Program-made: the position numbers and the translations under genes
Shown: positions 1 to 6,438 of the stretch, one piece after another
Layout of the letters: each line of letters opens with the position of its first letter
Position numbering within the stretch: the stretch's first letter is position 1
DNA from: Alphaproteobacteria bacterium
GTDB taxonomy: Bacteria; Pseudomonadota; Alphaproteobacteria; Zavarziniales; Zavarziniaceae
DNA: 10,105 nucleotides
Direction: 5' to 3'
Assembly: GCA_021774355.1 (NCBI GenBank)
Contig: JAJFJE010000031.1
Span: 1 to 10,105, forward strand
The notes under the pieces: generated by a model
What the model was told of the DNA's origin: nothing
The model's database searches: none
What the model saw: only the letters and a program-made list of their open reading frames with translations

Positions 1-2
1 AT

Positions 3-524
3 GCCGCGGCCTGGTCGCCGCAGGATGGCTGGGAACGCACCCTCTATACCGGCCTTGCCGATGTCTTTACGGGCATTGGATTTTCGCTGCTGCTGGTCGC
101 GCTCTATGCCTTCCGGGGCGACCGGCTGGACTGGCGCAAGGGGATCTATTGGGGCCTGGCCGGCTTCGCCGTGGTTGCCCTGGCGCCGGGTCTCGGCCTG
201 CCTCCGGAAGTCCCGGGCACCGAGGCGGCGCCGCTGATGGCCCGGCAATTGTGGTGGGCGCTTGCGGTCGCGGCCACGGCCGGCGGACTGGCTTTGGTGT
301 TCTTCGGCAGGACCCCGCTGCTGCCCGTGCTGGGCATTGCCCTGATCGTCCTGCCCCATGCCCTTGGGGCGCCCCAGCCGGCGGATTATCACAGCGCGGC
401 CCCGGAAAGCCTGGCCCATCAGTTCATCGTCGCGGTGACCATGACCAGCTTCCTGTTCTGGGTCTGCCTGGGCGCACTGACCGGGTTCTTCTACGGCCGG
501 CAGTTCCGCCCCGCGGCGGCCTGA
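3..524 (+). CDS. cbtA: CbtA family cobalt transporter subunit, 5' partial
   Basis: The last 173 codons of an integral membrane protein are visible in frame from base 3, and the gene ends with TGA at 522-524. The family is recognised from the run W-S-P-Q-D-G-W-E-R-T-L-Y-T near the visible start, the WGLAGF segment, and the motif PPEVPGTEAAPL followed by RQLWW. These are typical of CbtA, a predicted cobalt transport component usually paired with the small CbtB. About five hydrophobic stretches can be seen (near visible residues 22-38, 50-70, 83-100, 103-120 and 140-165). Only the N-terminal membrane segment and the start codon appear to be missing, to the left of the window. In other genomes cbtBA is often under a cobalamin riboswitch. 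Any such element would lie upstream and cannot be seen here. Family assignment is firm. The role in cobalt uptake is known only from genomic context in the family. Confidence 0.85.
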   Translation, partial: AAAWSPQDGWERTLYTGLADVFTGIGFSLLLVALYAFRGDRLDWRKGIYWGLAGFAVVALAPGLGLPPEVPGTEAAPLMARQLWWALAVAATAGGLALVFFGRTPLLPVLGIALIVLPHALGAPQPADYHSAAPESLAHQFIVAVTMTSFLFWVCLGALTGFFYGRQFRPAAA

Positions 525-538
525 GCCCGTCGCGACCA

Positions 539-575
539 GGTCCCCCGACGCCGCGTGGTGCGGCGTCGGGGGACC
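539..575. terminator. Strong GC hairpin between convergent cbtA and dehalogenase
   Basis: A perfect 16-bp inverted repeat (539-554 pairs with 560-575) surrounds the five-base loop GTGGT. It starts 14 bases after the cbtA stop and lies 40 bases beyond the stop of the convergent dehalogenase. No T-run follows on either strand, so it is not a canonical intrinsic terminator. Its position between two converging genes makes a bidirectional termination or mRNA 3'-end stabilising role the best guess. A smaller GCCCG/CGGGC inverted repeat follows near 593-604. Confidence 0.6.
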
Positions 576-615
576 CATGGCCGGGTCGCCCCGCCCGGTC
601 GGGCCTGATTGAGGC

Positions 616-1500
616 TTAGACCTGCGCGAGCCATTGGGCGATTTCGTGGCCGATCAGGTCGGGATTGTCCTCCTGCAGATAGTGCAGCCCGGGGCCGATA
701 TCGACCGCCCGGCAATTCGGCAGGTCGCGGGCCAGGCGGGCCGCTTCTGCCGGTGGGACAAGAATGCCGGGGGTGCCCCAAAACAGCAGTTTCGGCACGG
801 GCGTGGTGTGCAGCCAGTCGAGATAGGCCTCGACCGTCGCCACCATACCGGCGGGTTCGCCGGCAATCGGCAGTTCGTTCGGGAAACGCCACAGCGGCTC
901 GCGGCTGGGCGGGTCGCGGAATGGCTCGCGGTAGTGGTCCATCTCCGCCGCACTGAGCGGACGGACGACGCATTGCGGCAACACGCCCTCGATGAAGACG
1001 TTCTGGTCGATCACCAATTGCCGCCCGACACCCTCGGTGCGGAATGCCTGGAATAAGTCGCGGGCGGCTTCGGGCCATTCCGCCCAGGTGGGAATGGGGC
1101 GGATGAACTCCATGAAGGCGATGCCCTTGACCCGGTCGGGGTGGCGCCGGGCCCAGTGGAAACCCAGGGCCGAGCCCCAGTCGTGAATGACCAGGAACAC
1201 CGCCTCCAGGCCCATCGCTGCGATGAAGGCATCGAGATAGCGGACGTGGTCTTCGAAGAAATAGCCGAGCTTGGGCTTGTCGGACTTGCCCAGGCCGATC
1301 AGGTCCGGGGCGATGCAGCGGTGCGTGGGCGAGACATAGGGAATGATGTTGCGCCACAGATAGGACGACGTCGGATTGCCGTGCAGGAACAGCACCGGGG
1401 TGCCGTCGCGCGGCCCGACATCGACATAATGCATGCGCGAGCCGAGCACCTCGAGATAGTGCGGCTCGAACGGGAATGCGGTGCCTGGTTGACTACTCAT
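616..1500 (-). CDS. dhaA: Haloalkane dehalogenase, DhaA-like (HLD-II type)
   Basis: This is a 294-residue alpha/beta hydrolase expected to cleave carbon-halogen bonds hydrolytically (haloalkane + water to alcohol + halide, EC 3.8.1.5) in the cytoplasm. All five catalytic positions of the HLD-II subfamily can be read: Asn42 in HGNPTSSYLWR and Trp108 beside the nucleophile as the halide-binding pair, nucleophile Asp107 in VIHDWGSALG, acid Glu131 in FMEFIRP, and base His273 in GLHYLQEDNP. Each number is one above the Rhodococcus DhaA numbering as I recall it (41, 106, 107, 130, 272). The length is normal for the family. The ATG at 1500 is preferred because GGAGGAG lies six bases upstream. An in-frame ATG at 1563 would lie upstream of the operator-like box and has no such site. 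The gene follows the TetR gene on the same strand after 89 bases, and the box at 1533-1547 suggests repression by that regulator. The exact halogenated substrate cannot be read from the sequence. Confidence 0.9.
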   Translation of the reverse strand: MSSQPGTAFPFEPHYLEVLGSRMHYVDVGPRDGTPVLFLHGNPTSSYLWRNIIPYVSPTHRCIAPDLIGLGKSDKPKLGYFFEDHVRYLDAFIAAMGLEAVFLVIHDWGSALGFHWARRHPDRVKGIAFMEFIRPIPTWAEWPEAARDLFQAFRTEGVGRQLVIDQNVFIEGVLPQCVVRPLSAAEMDHYREPFRDPPSREPLWRFPNELPIAGEPAGMVATVEAYLDWLHTTPVPKLLFWGTPGILVPPAEAARLARDLPNCRAVDIGPGLHYLQEDNPDLIGHEIAQWLAQV

Positions 1501-1527
1501 GTTACGCTCCTCCACGACATTTTTATT

Positions 1528-1555
1528 ACAATATGACCGGTCGTCTTGATTTTTG
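1528..1555 (-). promoter_or_regulatory. Putative dehalogenase promoter overlapping operator
   Basis: This AT-rich patch in a GC-rich genome sits between the regulator stop and the dehalogenase ribosome site. On the minus strand a -10-like TATTGT (1528-1533) or the overlapping CATATT follows directly after the GACCGGTC box. Further upstream is a TCAAAA/TCAAGA stretch that resembles the corresponding part of the regulator's own promoter, but it is a poor -35. The geometry matches the better promoter at 2185-2212, in which the box also falls between -35 and -10. The hexamers themselves are weak. Confidence 0.35.
1533..1547. promoter_or_regulatory. Putative TetR operator, copy 1 (dehalogenase promoter)
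   Basis: The 15 bases ATGACCGGTCGTCTT are identical to those at 2188-2202 upstream of the TetR gene. The core GACCGGTC (1535-1542) is a perfect palindrome. It extends to 12 bases with one mismatched pair. TetR proteins of the NemR/AcuR group commonly bind palindromes with GACC and GGTC half-sites. That is family knowledge. Use of this box by the neighbouring regulator is inferred from the exact repeat and its position at both promoters. Confidence 0.7.
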
Positions 1556-1589
1556 AGCGACATGTCCCGGTCGGCGGATCGATCAGGAT

Positions 1590-2177
1590 TCAGGGCGGAT
1601 TGAGCAGGGAATCGAAGATCACGGTGCGAAACTGTTCCAGCGGTTCGCGGTTGCGTTCGATCTTCATGCGCAGGATGGCGCCATGCCAGGCGGCCAGGAT
1701 GAAGTCGGCCAGAACTGCCGGGGGGAGGGGGTTGCGGATGCTGCCGGCGGCCTGGGCCTCGGCGACGCAGCGCCGGAAAGGCACCACCCAATGGGCGAAG
1801 ATGTCTTGCAGCTCCGCCCGCATCCGGTCGCTCAGGGGGCTCAATTCAATGCTGAAATTGCCGATCAGGCAGCCATAGGCGTAGTCCTGGTCGTCCAGCT
1901 TGGCGATGATCGCCGCGAAATAATCCTGCAGCCGGCGCAAGGGCGGCACCGCTTGATTGTCCAGCGTGTCCCGGATGGTCGTCTGCAGATCGGCGAAGAA
2001 CGTGCGCAGCGCCTCGGCGCCGAACGCTTCCTTGCTTTCGAAGTGATTGTAGAACGAGCCCTTGGGCACCCCGGCCGCCGCGGTGATGTCCTGGACGCCG
2101 GTGGCGGAAAAGCCCCGCTCCAGCAGCACCGCGGTGCCCATTTCAACGATGCGATGTCTCACCGACGGGCGTGCCAT
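1590..2177 (-). CDS. TetR family transcriptional regulator, NemR-like
   Basis: This is a 195-residue one-domain repressor. The N-terminal helix-turn-helix covers about residues 8-52, with the signature ITAAAGVPKGSFYNHFESKEAF (residues 31-52). The C-terminal ligand half carries YGCLIGNFSIELSPLSDRMR (residues 101-120) and KIERNREPLEQF (172-183), both as in the NemR/AcuR group. Cys103 and Lys172 are 69 residues apart. This equals the spacing of Cys106 and Lys175 in E. coli NemR, the reactive pair that senses electrophiles and hypochlorous acid. The start ATG at 2177 has no convincing ribosome site. The promoter -10 lies only seven bases upstream, so the mRNA may be leaderless. The gene lies directly upstream of the dehalogenase on the same strand and shares the box at 1533-1547 and 2188-2202. 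It is therefore probably an autoregulated repressor of the dehalogenase. The ligand is unknown. Confidence 0.88.
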   Translation of the reverse strand: MARPSVRHRIVEMGTAVLLERGFSATGVQDITAAAGVPKGSFYNHFESKEAFGAEALRTFFADLQTTIRDTLDNQAVPPLRRLQDYFAAIIAKLDDQDYAYGCLIGNFSIELSPLSDRMRAELQDIFAHWVVPFRRCVAEAQAAGSIRNPLPPAVLADFILAAWHGAILRMKIERNREPLEQFRTVIFDSLLNPP

Positions 2178-2184
2178 GGCGATG

Positions 2185-2212
2185 ATAATGACCGGTCGTC
2201 TTAAATTGTCAA
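2185..2212 (-). promoter_or_regulatory. TetR gene promoter, sigma70-like
   Basis: On the minus strand a perfect -35 TTGACA (2207-2212) is followed by a 16-base spacer and a -10-like CATTAT (2185-2190). The operator-like palindrome GACCGGTC (2190-2197) lies at the downstream end of the spacer and touches the -10, so bound repressor would block polymerase. Only seven bases separate the -10 from the ATG. The expected transcript start is therefore at or next to the start codon. Confidence 0.65.
2188..2202. promoter_or_regulatory. Putative TetR operator, copy 2 (autoregulation)
   Basis: This is an exact copy of the 15-base element at 1533-1547, including the GACCGGTC palindrome at 2190-2197. It begins 11 bases upstream of the TetR start and overlaps that gene's promoter. 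Such placement is typical of a self-repressing TetR regulator. Confidence 0.7.
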
Positions 2213-2243
2213 GCGGACTCCACGGCGGGCCGGGAGGCGCCCT

Positions 2244-3569
2244 TCAGTCGAGGGTCGTCAGGATGTCACGCAGGATTGCAGCCAGTTCTGCGATCTGGTC
2301 GTCGGTGATGATCAGGGGCGGCGACAGGGCGATGATGTCGCCGGTCACCCGGATCAGCAGGCCGGCGGCGAAGGCGCGCTTGAAGGCTTCGAGGCCCCGG
2401 GCGCCGGGTTCGCCGGGGCGGGACGCCAGTTCGATGCCACCGACCAGGCCGATGGTCCGGATATCGATGACATGGGGGCAGTCGCGCAGCCCGTGCAGGG
2501 TGTCGGCCCATAATGGCGCCAGATCGCCGGCGCGGGTCAGCAGGCCGTCATCCTGATAGGTCGCCAGGGTTGCCCGACCGGCGGCGACCGCCAGGGGATG
2601 GGCTGAATAGGTGTAGCCGTGGAACAGTTCGATCTGGTCTTCGGGCCCGGTCATCAGGGCCTGATAGATCGCCCGGCTGGCGAAAGTCGCGCCCATGGGC
2701 ACGGCGCCGTTGGTGATGCCTTTGGCCGTGGTCATAAGGTCGGGCACGACGCCGAACAGGTCGGCGGCAAAGGGCGCGCCCAGGCGGCCGAAGCCGGTGA
2801 TCACTTCGTCGAAGATCAGCAGGATGCCGTGGGCGTCGCAGATTGCCCGCAACCGTTCCAGATAGCCCTGGGGCGGCAGCAGGACACCGGTCGACCCGGC
2901 AACCGGCTCGACGATCACCGCCGCGATGGTCGAGGCATCGTGCAACTGGATCAGGCGGGTCAGATCCTCGGCGAATTCGGCGCCGTGCGCCGGCAGGCCG
3001 CGGCTGAAGGCGTTGCGCGCCGGATCATGGGTGTGGCGCAGATGGTCGACGCCGCCCAGCAAGGTGCCGAAGGCTTTGCGGTTATTGACCATGCCGCCGA
3101 CCGAAACGCCGCCGAAATTGACCCCGTGATAGCCCCGTTCGCGACCGATCAGGCGGAACCGGCCGGCTTCGCCCCGGGCCCGGTGGTAGGCCAGGGCCAT
3201 TTTCAGGGCCGTCTCGACCGCTTCCGATCCGGAATTGGAGAAAAATACGTGGTCGAGACCGGGGGGGCTGATTCGGACCAGTTCGTCGGCAAAAAGAAAG
3301 GCATCCGGATGGCCGATCTGGAACGGCGGCGCATAGTCCAGTTCGCCGGCCTGGGCGGCAATCGCGGCGACGATGCGCGGCCGGGCGTGGCCGGCATTGA
3401 CACACCACAGCCCGGCGGCGCCGTCCAGGATCGCCCGGCCCTCGGGGGTCCAGTAATGCATGTCCTGGGCCCGGGCCAGCAGGCGCGGCGCCTTGTGGAA
3501 AGCGCGGTTGGCGGTGAACGGCATCCAGAAGGCGTCGCTCGGTTCGTTACGCAGGACCCGGCCGTTCAT
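2244..3569 (-). CDS. Class III aminotransferase, omega-amino acid:pyruvate type
   Basis: This is a 441-residue PLP-dependent fold-type I aminotransferase of the beta-alanine:pyruvate (omega-amino acid) group. It moves an amino group from a terminal amine or beta-alanine to pyruvate or another keto acid. Visible signatures are WMPFTANR (15-22), LDGAAGLWCVNAGH (48-61), SNSGSEAVE for the cofactor phosphate (111-119), GYHG (146-149), LIFDEVITGFGR with Asp254 (251-262), and TTAKGITNGAVPMG with the Schiff-base Lys283 (280-293). Arg407 in LLIRVTGD matches the mobile substrate-carboxylate arginine of this family. The length is normal. The ATG at 3569 has GGAGAG seven bases upstream. The gene is co-directional with the TetR and dehalogenase genes, 66 bases before the TetR start. 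Because the TetR gene has its own promoter, co-regulation is uncertain. The substrate could equally be another omega-amine such as 4-aminobutyrate, putrescine or taurine. Confidence 0.87.
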   Translation of the reverse strand: MNGRVLRNEPSDAFWMPFTANRAFHKAPRLLARAQDMHYWTPEGRAILDGAAGLWCVNAGHARPRIVAAIAAQAGELDYAPPFQIGHPDAFLFADELVRISPPGLDHVFFSNSGSEAVETALKMALAYHRARGEAGRFRLIGRERGYHGVNFGGVSVGGMVNNRKAFGTLLGGVDHLRHTHDPARNAFSRGLPAHGAEFAEDLTRLIQLHDASTIAAVIVEPVAGSTGVLLPPQGYLERLRAICDAHGILLIFDEVITGFGRLGAPFAADLFGVVPDLMTTAKGITNGAVPMGATFASRAIYQALMTGPEDQIELFHGYTYSAHPLAVAAGRATLATYQDDGLLTRAGDLAPLWADTLHGLRDCPHVIDIRTIGLVGGIELASRPGEPGARGLEAFKRAFAAGLLIRVTGDIIALSPPLIITDDQIAELAAILRDILTTLD

Positions 3570-3659
3570 CGTGTCTCTCCATCATGCCACCGCCATTCTG
3601 TCGTTCCGGCGACGTATTAAAAGCGTTCTGTGCGCTTCCGCCGGCCCTGTCGACGGGGC
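3570..3659. promoter_or_regulatory. Divergent intergenic region, aminotransferase / ydbH
   Basis: This short region separates two genes that diverge, so it should hold promoters for both. Its only AT-rich patch is GTATTAAAAG at 3614-3623. This offers a -10-like TATTAA on the plus strand (3615-3620) and TAATAC on the minus strand. No convincing -35 is visible for either direction. The GGAGAG ribosome site of the aminotransferase lies at the left end (3576-3584 region). Confidence 0.35.
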
Positions 3660-6227
3660 ATGCTGGCAGGGATGAGCAGCACCGCGCCCGACGGTTCCCG
3701 CACAGGGTGGAGTTGGCGCCGCCACGCCCTGGTGTGGGGCGGCGGCGCAGCGCTGCTGCCGGTCCTGCTTGCCGTCGCCCTCTTGCTCGGCCTCCAGCGG
3801 ACCCTGGTCGAACGCCTGGCGCCCCTTGCCGGCGGCCCGTTCGGCCTTGCCGCGGCAACCCTGTCGGTCGACCGGCTCGACTTGCGGCAGGCGGAACTGT
3901 CCAACATCATGCTGTTCCCCGGCCTGTCGGCAGACCATGCGGTCGCCGCCTATGATCTGTCCCGTCCGCTGGCCCCGAAGCTCCTGTCGGCGACGGTCAG
4001 CGGCGTCCAATTGCATCTGATTCTGGACGAATCCGGCCTGCATTTCCCCGATGGCAGCCTCCCCGCCGCGCGCTTGGCCGCCCTGGCCGGGAGCGGCCCG
4101 CCGGCGCCCCCCTCCGCCCCCCGGGACGGCATCGCGGCGAATGCCCGCCTCGCCATCGCCGGCGGTGCTCTGCTTCTCGAAACGCCGTCCGGTCCGTTGG
4201 CCGCCCGGGTGACCGGTCACGTGATGCTGGTGGACGGCCAGCCGCAGGACCTGGCCCTGGCCCTGCGGGACGTGACCGGCTATGGCGCCCGGGCCAGTCT
4301 CGTGGCGACCGGGCAGCGCAGGGACGACGGAACCTATGTCCTGGATTTGACATTGGATGAACAGGCAGGGCCGGCCGGGCCATCGAACCTGGCCTTGACC
4401 GGTACCCTGGTCCTGCCCGAGGGCGATGCCGCGATGACGGCGAAGCTCGCGGGGACGCTCGCCTTGCCCGAGGAGCCCGTGATTCACCTGACCGCCGACA
4501 TCGCCCGCGGATCGACGGTGACCGCCATGCTGGGCGGCCATTGGCAGGCCGCCCCGGACGCGCCGCTGGGCCGGCTGCCGCGCCGCGGCGACCTGACCCT
4601 GTCCCTGGCCGGGCGGCCGGACCGGCCGTGCGGCGATCAGGCGGGCCTGGCGCTCGGCCTGAACGGCACGCTGGGCGACTGGGCGGTGGGGCCCGGCCGG
4701 GTCGGCGCGGCCCGCCTGGCCCTGACGGCACGGGCGGAAATCTGCGACGAGATGATTCGGGTGGTCCCGACGGCTGCCTCGGAAATCGCCCTGGACGACC
4801 TGCGCCAGGCGGGCGAAGCCGCGACCCTCGACACCCTCGTCATCGGCCTGGCGCCGGGCCGGGAGATGGTCGCGGGCCGGCGCGACCTGACCCGGGGCCG
4901 GCTGACGATCGGCCCGCTGCAGGCGACGGGCCGCGCCGGAATGCCGTTCGTTCTCACGCTCGACAGCCTGTCGGCGGAAACCGGCGGCGCGGTGCCCGTC
5001 ATGGCGGCCCTTGCCGGTGCGACCCTGTCCCTGCCGGCCCAGGGGATCGTCGCGCGCGGCCTCGATGTCGGGCTGCGCGGCGCCCTGGCGGCAGGCGGGT
5101 TCAGCGGCCGCGTGACGATCGACCGGGGCGAGATCGCCGATATCGCCAGGGACCGGCGGGTGGCGGCGGTCTTTGCCCTGACCGGCGGCGCCGACCTGGC
5201 CGATGGCGGGATCCGGTTCGCCGGCCACCTGGCCGAGCCCTCCGGCATCCTGGCCCTCGATATTACCGGCCGTCACGACCTGGCGACGGGCAAGGGCGAG
5301 GCCCATATCGCGCTGACTCCGCTGCAACTCGACCCGAAACGCGCCAGGGTAACTGACCTGATCCCAGCGCTTGCCGGCAAGGTGACCAATCTGCGGGGCG
5401 GCCTGGGCGGCCGCGTCGCCCTGAACTGGCGGGGGAGCCGGTGGGACGGCACGGCAGAGGTTGCGCTCGACGGCCTGGGGGCGACCACCCCGCAGGTCGA
5501 GTTGAGCGGCATGACCGGGACCCTTCATCTCTCCGGGCTGAATCCGCCGCGCAGCCCGCCGGGGCAGGAATTGGTGATCCGCCAGGTGCTGGTCGGCCTC
5601 GGCGTCGGTCCGGTAACCTTCCGCTTTGCCCTGCAGCGCGACGGAAAACTGGCGGTCGAGCACGCCTCGTGGCCCTTCTATGGCGGCGAAATCCGCATCG
5701 ACGACGCGCTGCTCGACCCGGCCGCCGGCAGCAACCGGATGCAGGTTCAGGTGGTCGGCGTCGAACTCGGGGCGGTCGCGGCCCTCAGCGGCTATACCGG
5801 CCTGGTGGCCGACGGGCGGCTGTCCGGCGTGGTGCCGGTGGTGATCGATGCTAACGGGCCCAAGGTCGTCGACGGTCATCTGTCGGCCGACCAGCCCGGC
5901 GGCAAGCTCCAGCTTCACGATCCCGATCTGCGTGGCATGGTGGCGTCCGACCGGCCGGAACTCGATTTCATTTTCGATCTCCTGACCGATTTCCACTTCA
6001 ATATCCTGAGTGCGACGGTCGACGGGCCGCTCAATGGCGAGCTCAAGGTCGGGCTGCAGATCGCCGGCCGCAACCCGGAGATCGAGGGCGGCCATCCGGT
6101 GAACTTCAACCTGACGGTCGAAGGGCCGCTCAGGGCCATGGCCCAGTCCGGCGCATCCCTCTACAATCTCGGCGACACGATCGGGCAACGAATCATCGGT
6201 GGAAGGATCAAGGGCAATGGGCACTGA
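3660..6227 (+). CDS. ydbH: YdbH family AsmA-like inter-membrane lipid transport protein
   Basis: This is a protein of about 855 residues with one N-terminal membrane helix (near VWGGGAALLPVLLAVALLLG) and a long, beta-rich periplasmic part. That is the architecture of AsmA-like bridge proteins. The C-terminal third carries the YdbH-type domain, including WPFYGGEIRIDDALLDP, a SGVVPVVID stretch, VVDGHLSADQPGG, and the end LYNLGDTIGQRIIGGRIKG. Identity is supported strongly by the next two genes, ynbE and ydbL, in the same order as in E. coli. There YdbH spans the periplasm, partners YnbE, and is redundant with TamB and YhdP in phospholipid delivery to the outer membrane. The length is close to the roughly 880 residues of E. 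coli YdbH. The start is uncertain. ATGs at 3660 and 3672 both have G-rich sequence but poor spacing, and the same frame opens at GTG 3630. The stop overlaps the ynbE start by 11 bases. Confidence 0.85.
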   Translation: MLAGMSSTAPDGSRTGWSWRRHALVWGGGAALLPVLLAVALLLGLQRTLVERLAPLAGGPFGLAAATLSVDRLDLRQAELSNIMLFPGLSADHAVAAYDLSRPLAPKLLSATVSGVQLHLILDESGLHFPDGSLPAARLAALAGSGPPAPPSAPRDGIAANARLAIAGGALLLETPSGPLAARVTGHVMLVDGQPQDLALALRDVTGYGARASLVATGQRRDDGTYVLDLTLDEQAGPAGPSNLALTGTLVLPEGDAAMTAKLAGTLALPEEPVIHLTADIARGSTVTAMLGGHWQAAPDAPLGRLPRRGDLTLSLAGRPDRPCGDQAGLALGLNGTLGDWAVGPGRVGAARLALTARAEICDEMIRVVPTAASEIALDDLRQAGEAATLDTLVIGLAPGREMVAGRRDLTRGRLTIGPLQATGRAGMPFVLTLDSLSAETGGAVPVMAALAGATLSLPAQGIVARGLDVGLRGALAAGGFSGRVTIDRGEIADIARDRRVAAVFALTGGADLADGGIRFAGHLAEPSGILALDITGRHDLATGKGEAHIALTPLQLDPKRARVTDLIPALAGKVTNLRGGLGGRVALNWRGSRWDGTAEVALDGLGATTPQVELSGMTGTLHLSGLNPPRSPPGQELVIRQVLVGLGVGPVTFRFALQRDGKLAVEHASWPFYGGEIRIDDALLDPAAGSNRMQVQVVGVELGAVAALSGYTGLVADGRLSGVVPVVIDANGPKVVDGHLSADQPGGKLQLHDPDLRGMVASDRPELDFIFDLLTDFHFNILSATVDGPLNGELKVGLQIAGRNPEIEGGHPVNFNLTVEGPLRAMAQSGASLYNLGDTIGQRIIGGRIKGNGH

Positions 6228-6438
6228 ACGATGCTCTGACGCATCCCGCCGCGCCTGGGTCGGCGGGATCGTCCTCGTTGCTGCCGCGGCCGGCGCCGGG
6301 TGCAGCCCGACCGTCAAGGTGGCGGCGCCCGATAAGCCCATCACCATCAACCTGAACGTCAAGATCGAGCACGAAGTGCGGGTCAAGATCGAACGCGATG
6401 TGGAGGCCCTGATCGATGCCAACGCCGATCTCTTCTGA
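6217..6438 (+). CDS. ynbE: YnbE family outer-membrane lipoprotein
   Basis: This 73-residue lipoprotein has a short basic N-terminus, a hydrophobic stretch (VGGIVLVAAAAGAG) and the lipidated cysteine Cys29 followed by Ser. The residue after the cysteine is not Asp, which fits transport to the outer membrane. The lipobox has Gly rather than Leu at -3, which is somewhat weak. The mature part is diagnostic: VAAPDKPITINLNVKIEHEV and the end ANADLF closely resemble E. coli YnbE. YnbE is the outer-membrane partner of YdbH in the phospholipid bridge. The ATG at 6217 is chosen because GGAAGGA lies about nine bases upstream. An in-frame GTG at 6199 would add six residues. The gene overlaps ydbH by 11 bases and ydbL by 23 bases, which suggests coupled translation. 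Confidence 0.88.
   Translation: MGTERCSDASRRAWVGGIVLVAAAAGAGCSPTVKVAAPDKPITINLNVKIEHEVRVKIERDVEALIDANADLF

Noticed and set aside
1501..1791. N-terminal extension of the dehalogenase frame up to base 1791
   Set aside because: The extension overlaps the TetR coding region and crosses the promoter and operator. The start at 1500 has a strong ribosome site and gives the normal family length.
2619..3620. A 333-codon open frame on the plus strand opposite the aminotransferase
   Set aside because: It is fully antisense to a gene with complete aminotransferase motifs, and its own translation looks like no family.
4209..4220. GTGACCGGTCAC, a perfect palindrome with the same core as the TetR operator
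   Set aside because: It lies inside the ydbH coding region, encodes ordinary residues, and shares only the GACCGGTC core, not the 15-base element. It is a likely chance match in GC-rich DNA.
3582..6422. A 946-codon open frame on the minus strand opposite ydbH, ynbE and the start of ydbL
   Set aside because: The translation is rich in Gln, Arg, Gly, His and Ala and has no recognisable domain, as expected for the antisense of a GC-rich gene. The plus strand carries three recognisable proteins with ribosome sites.
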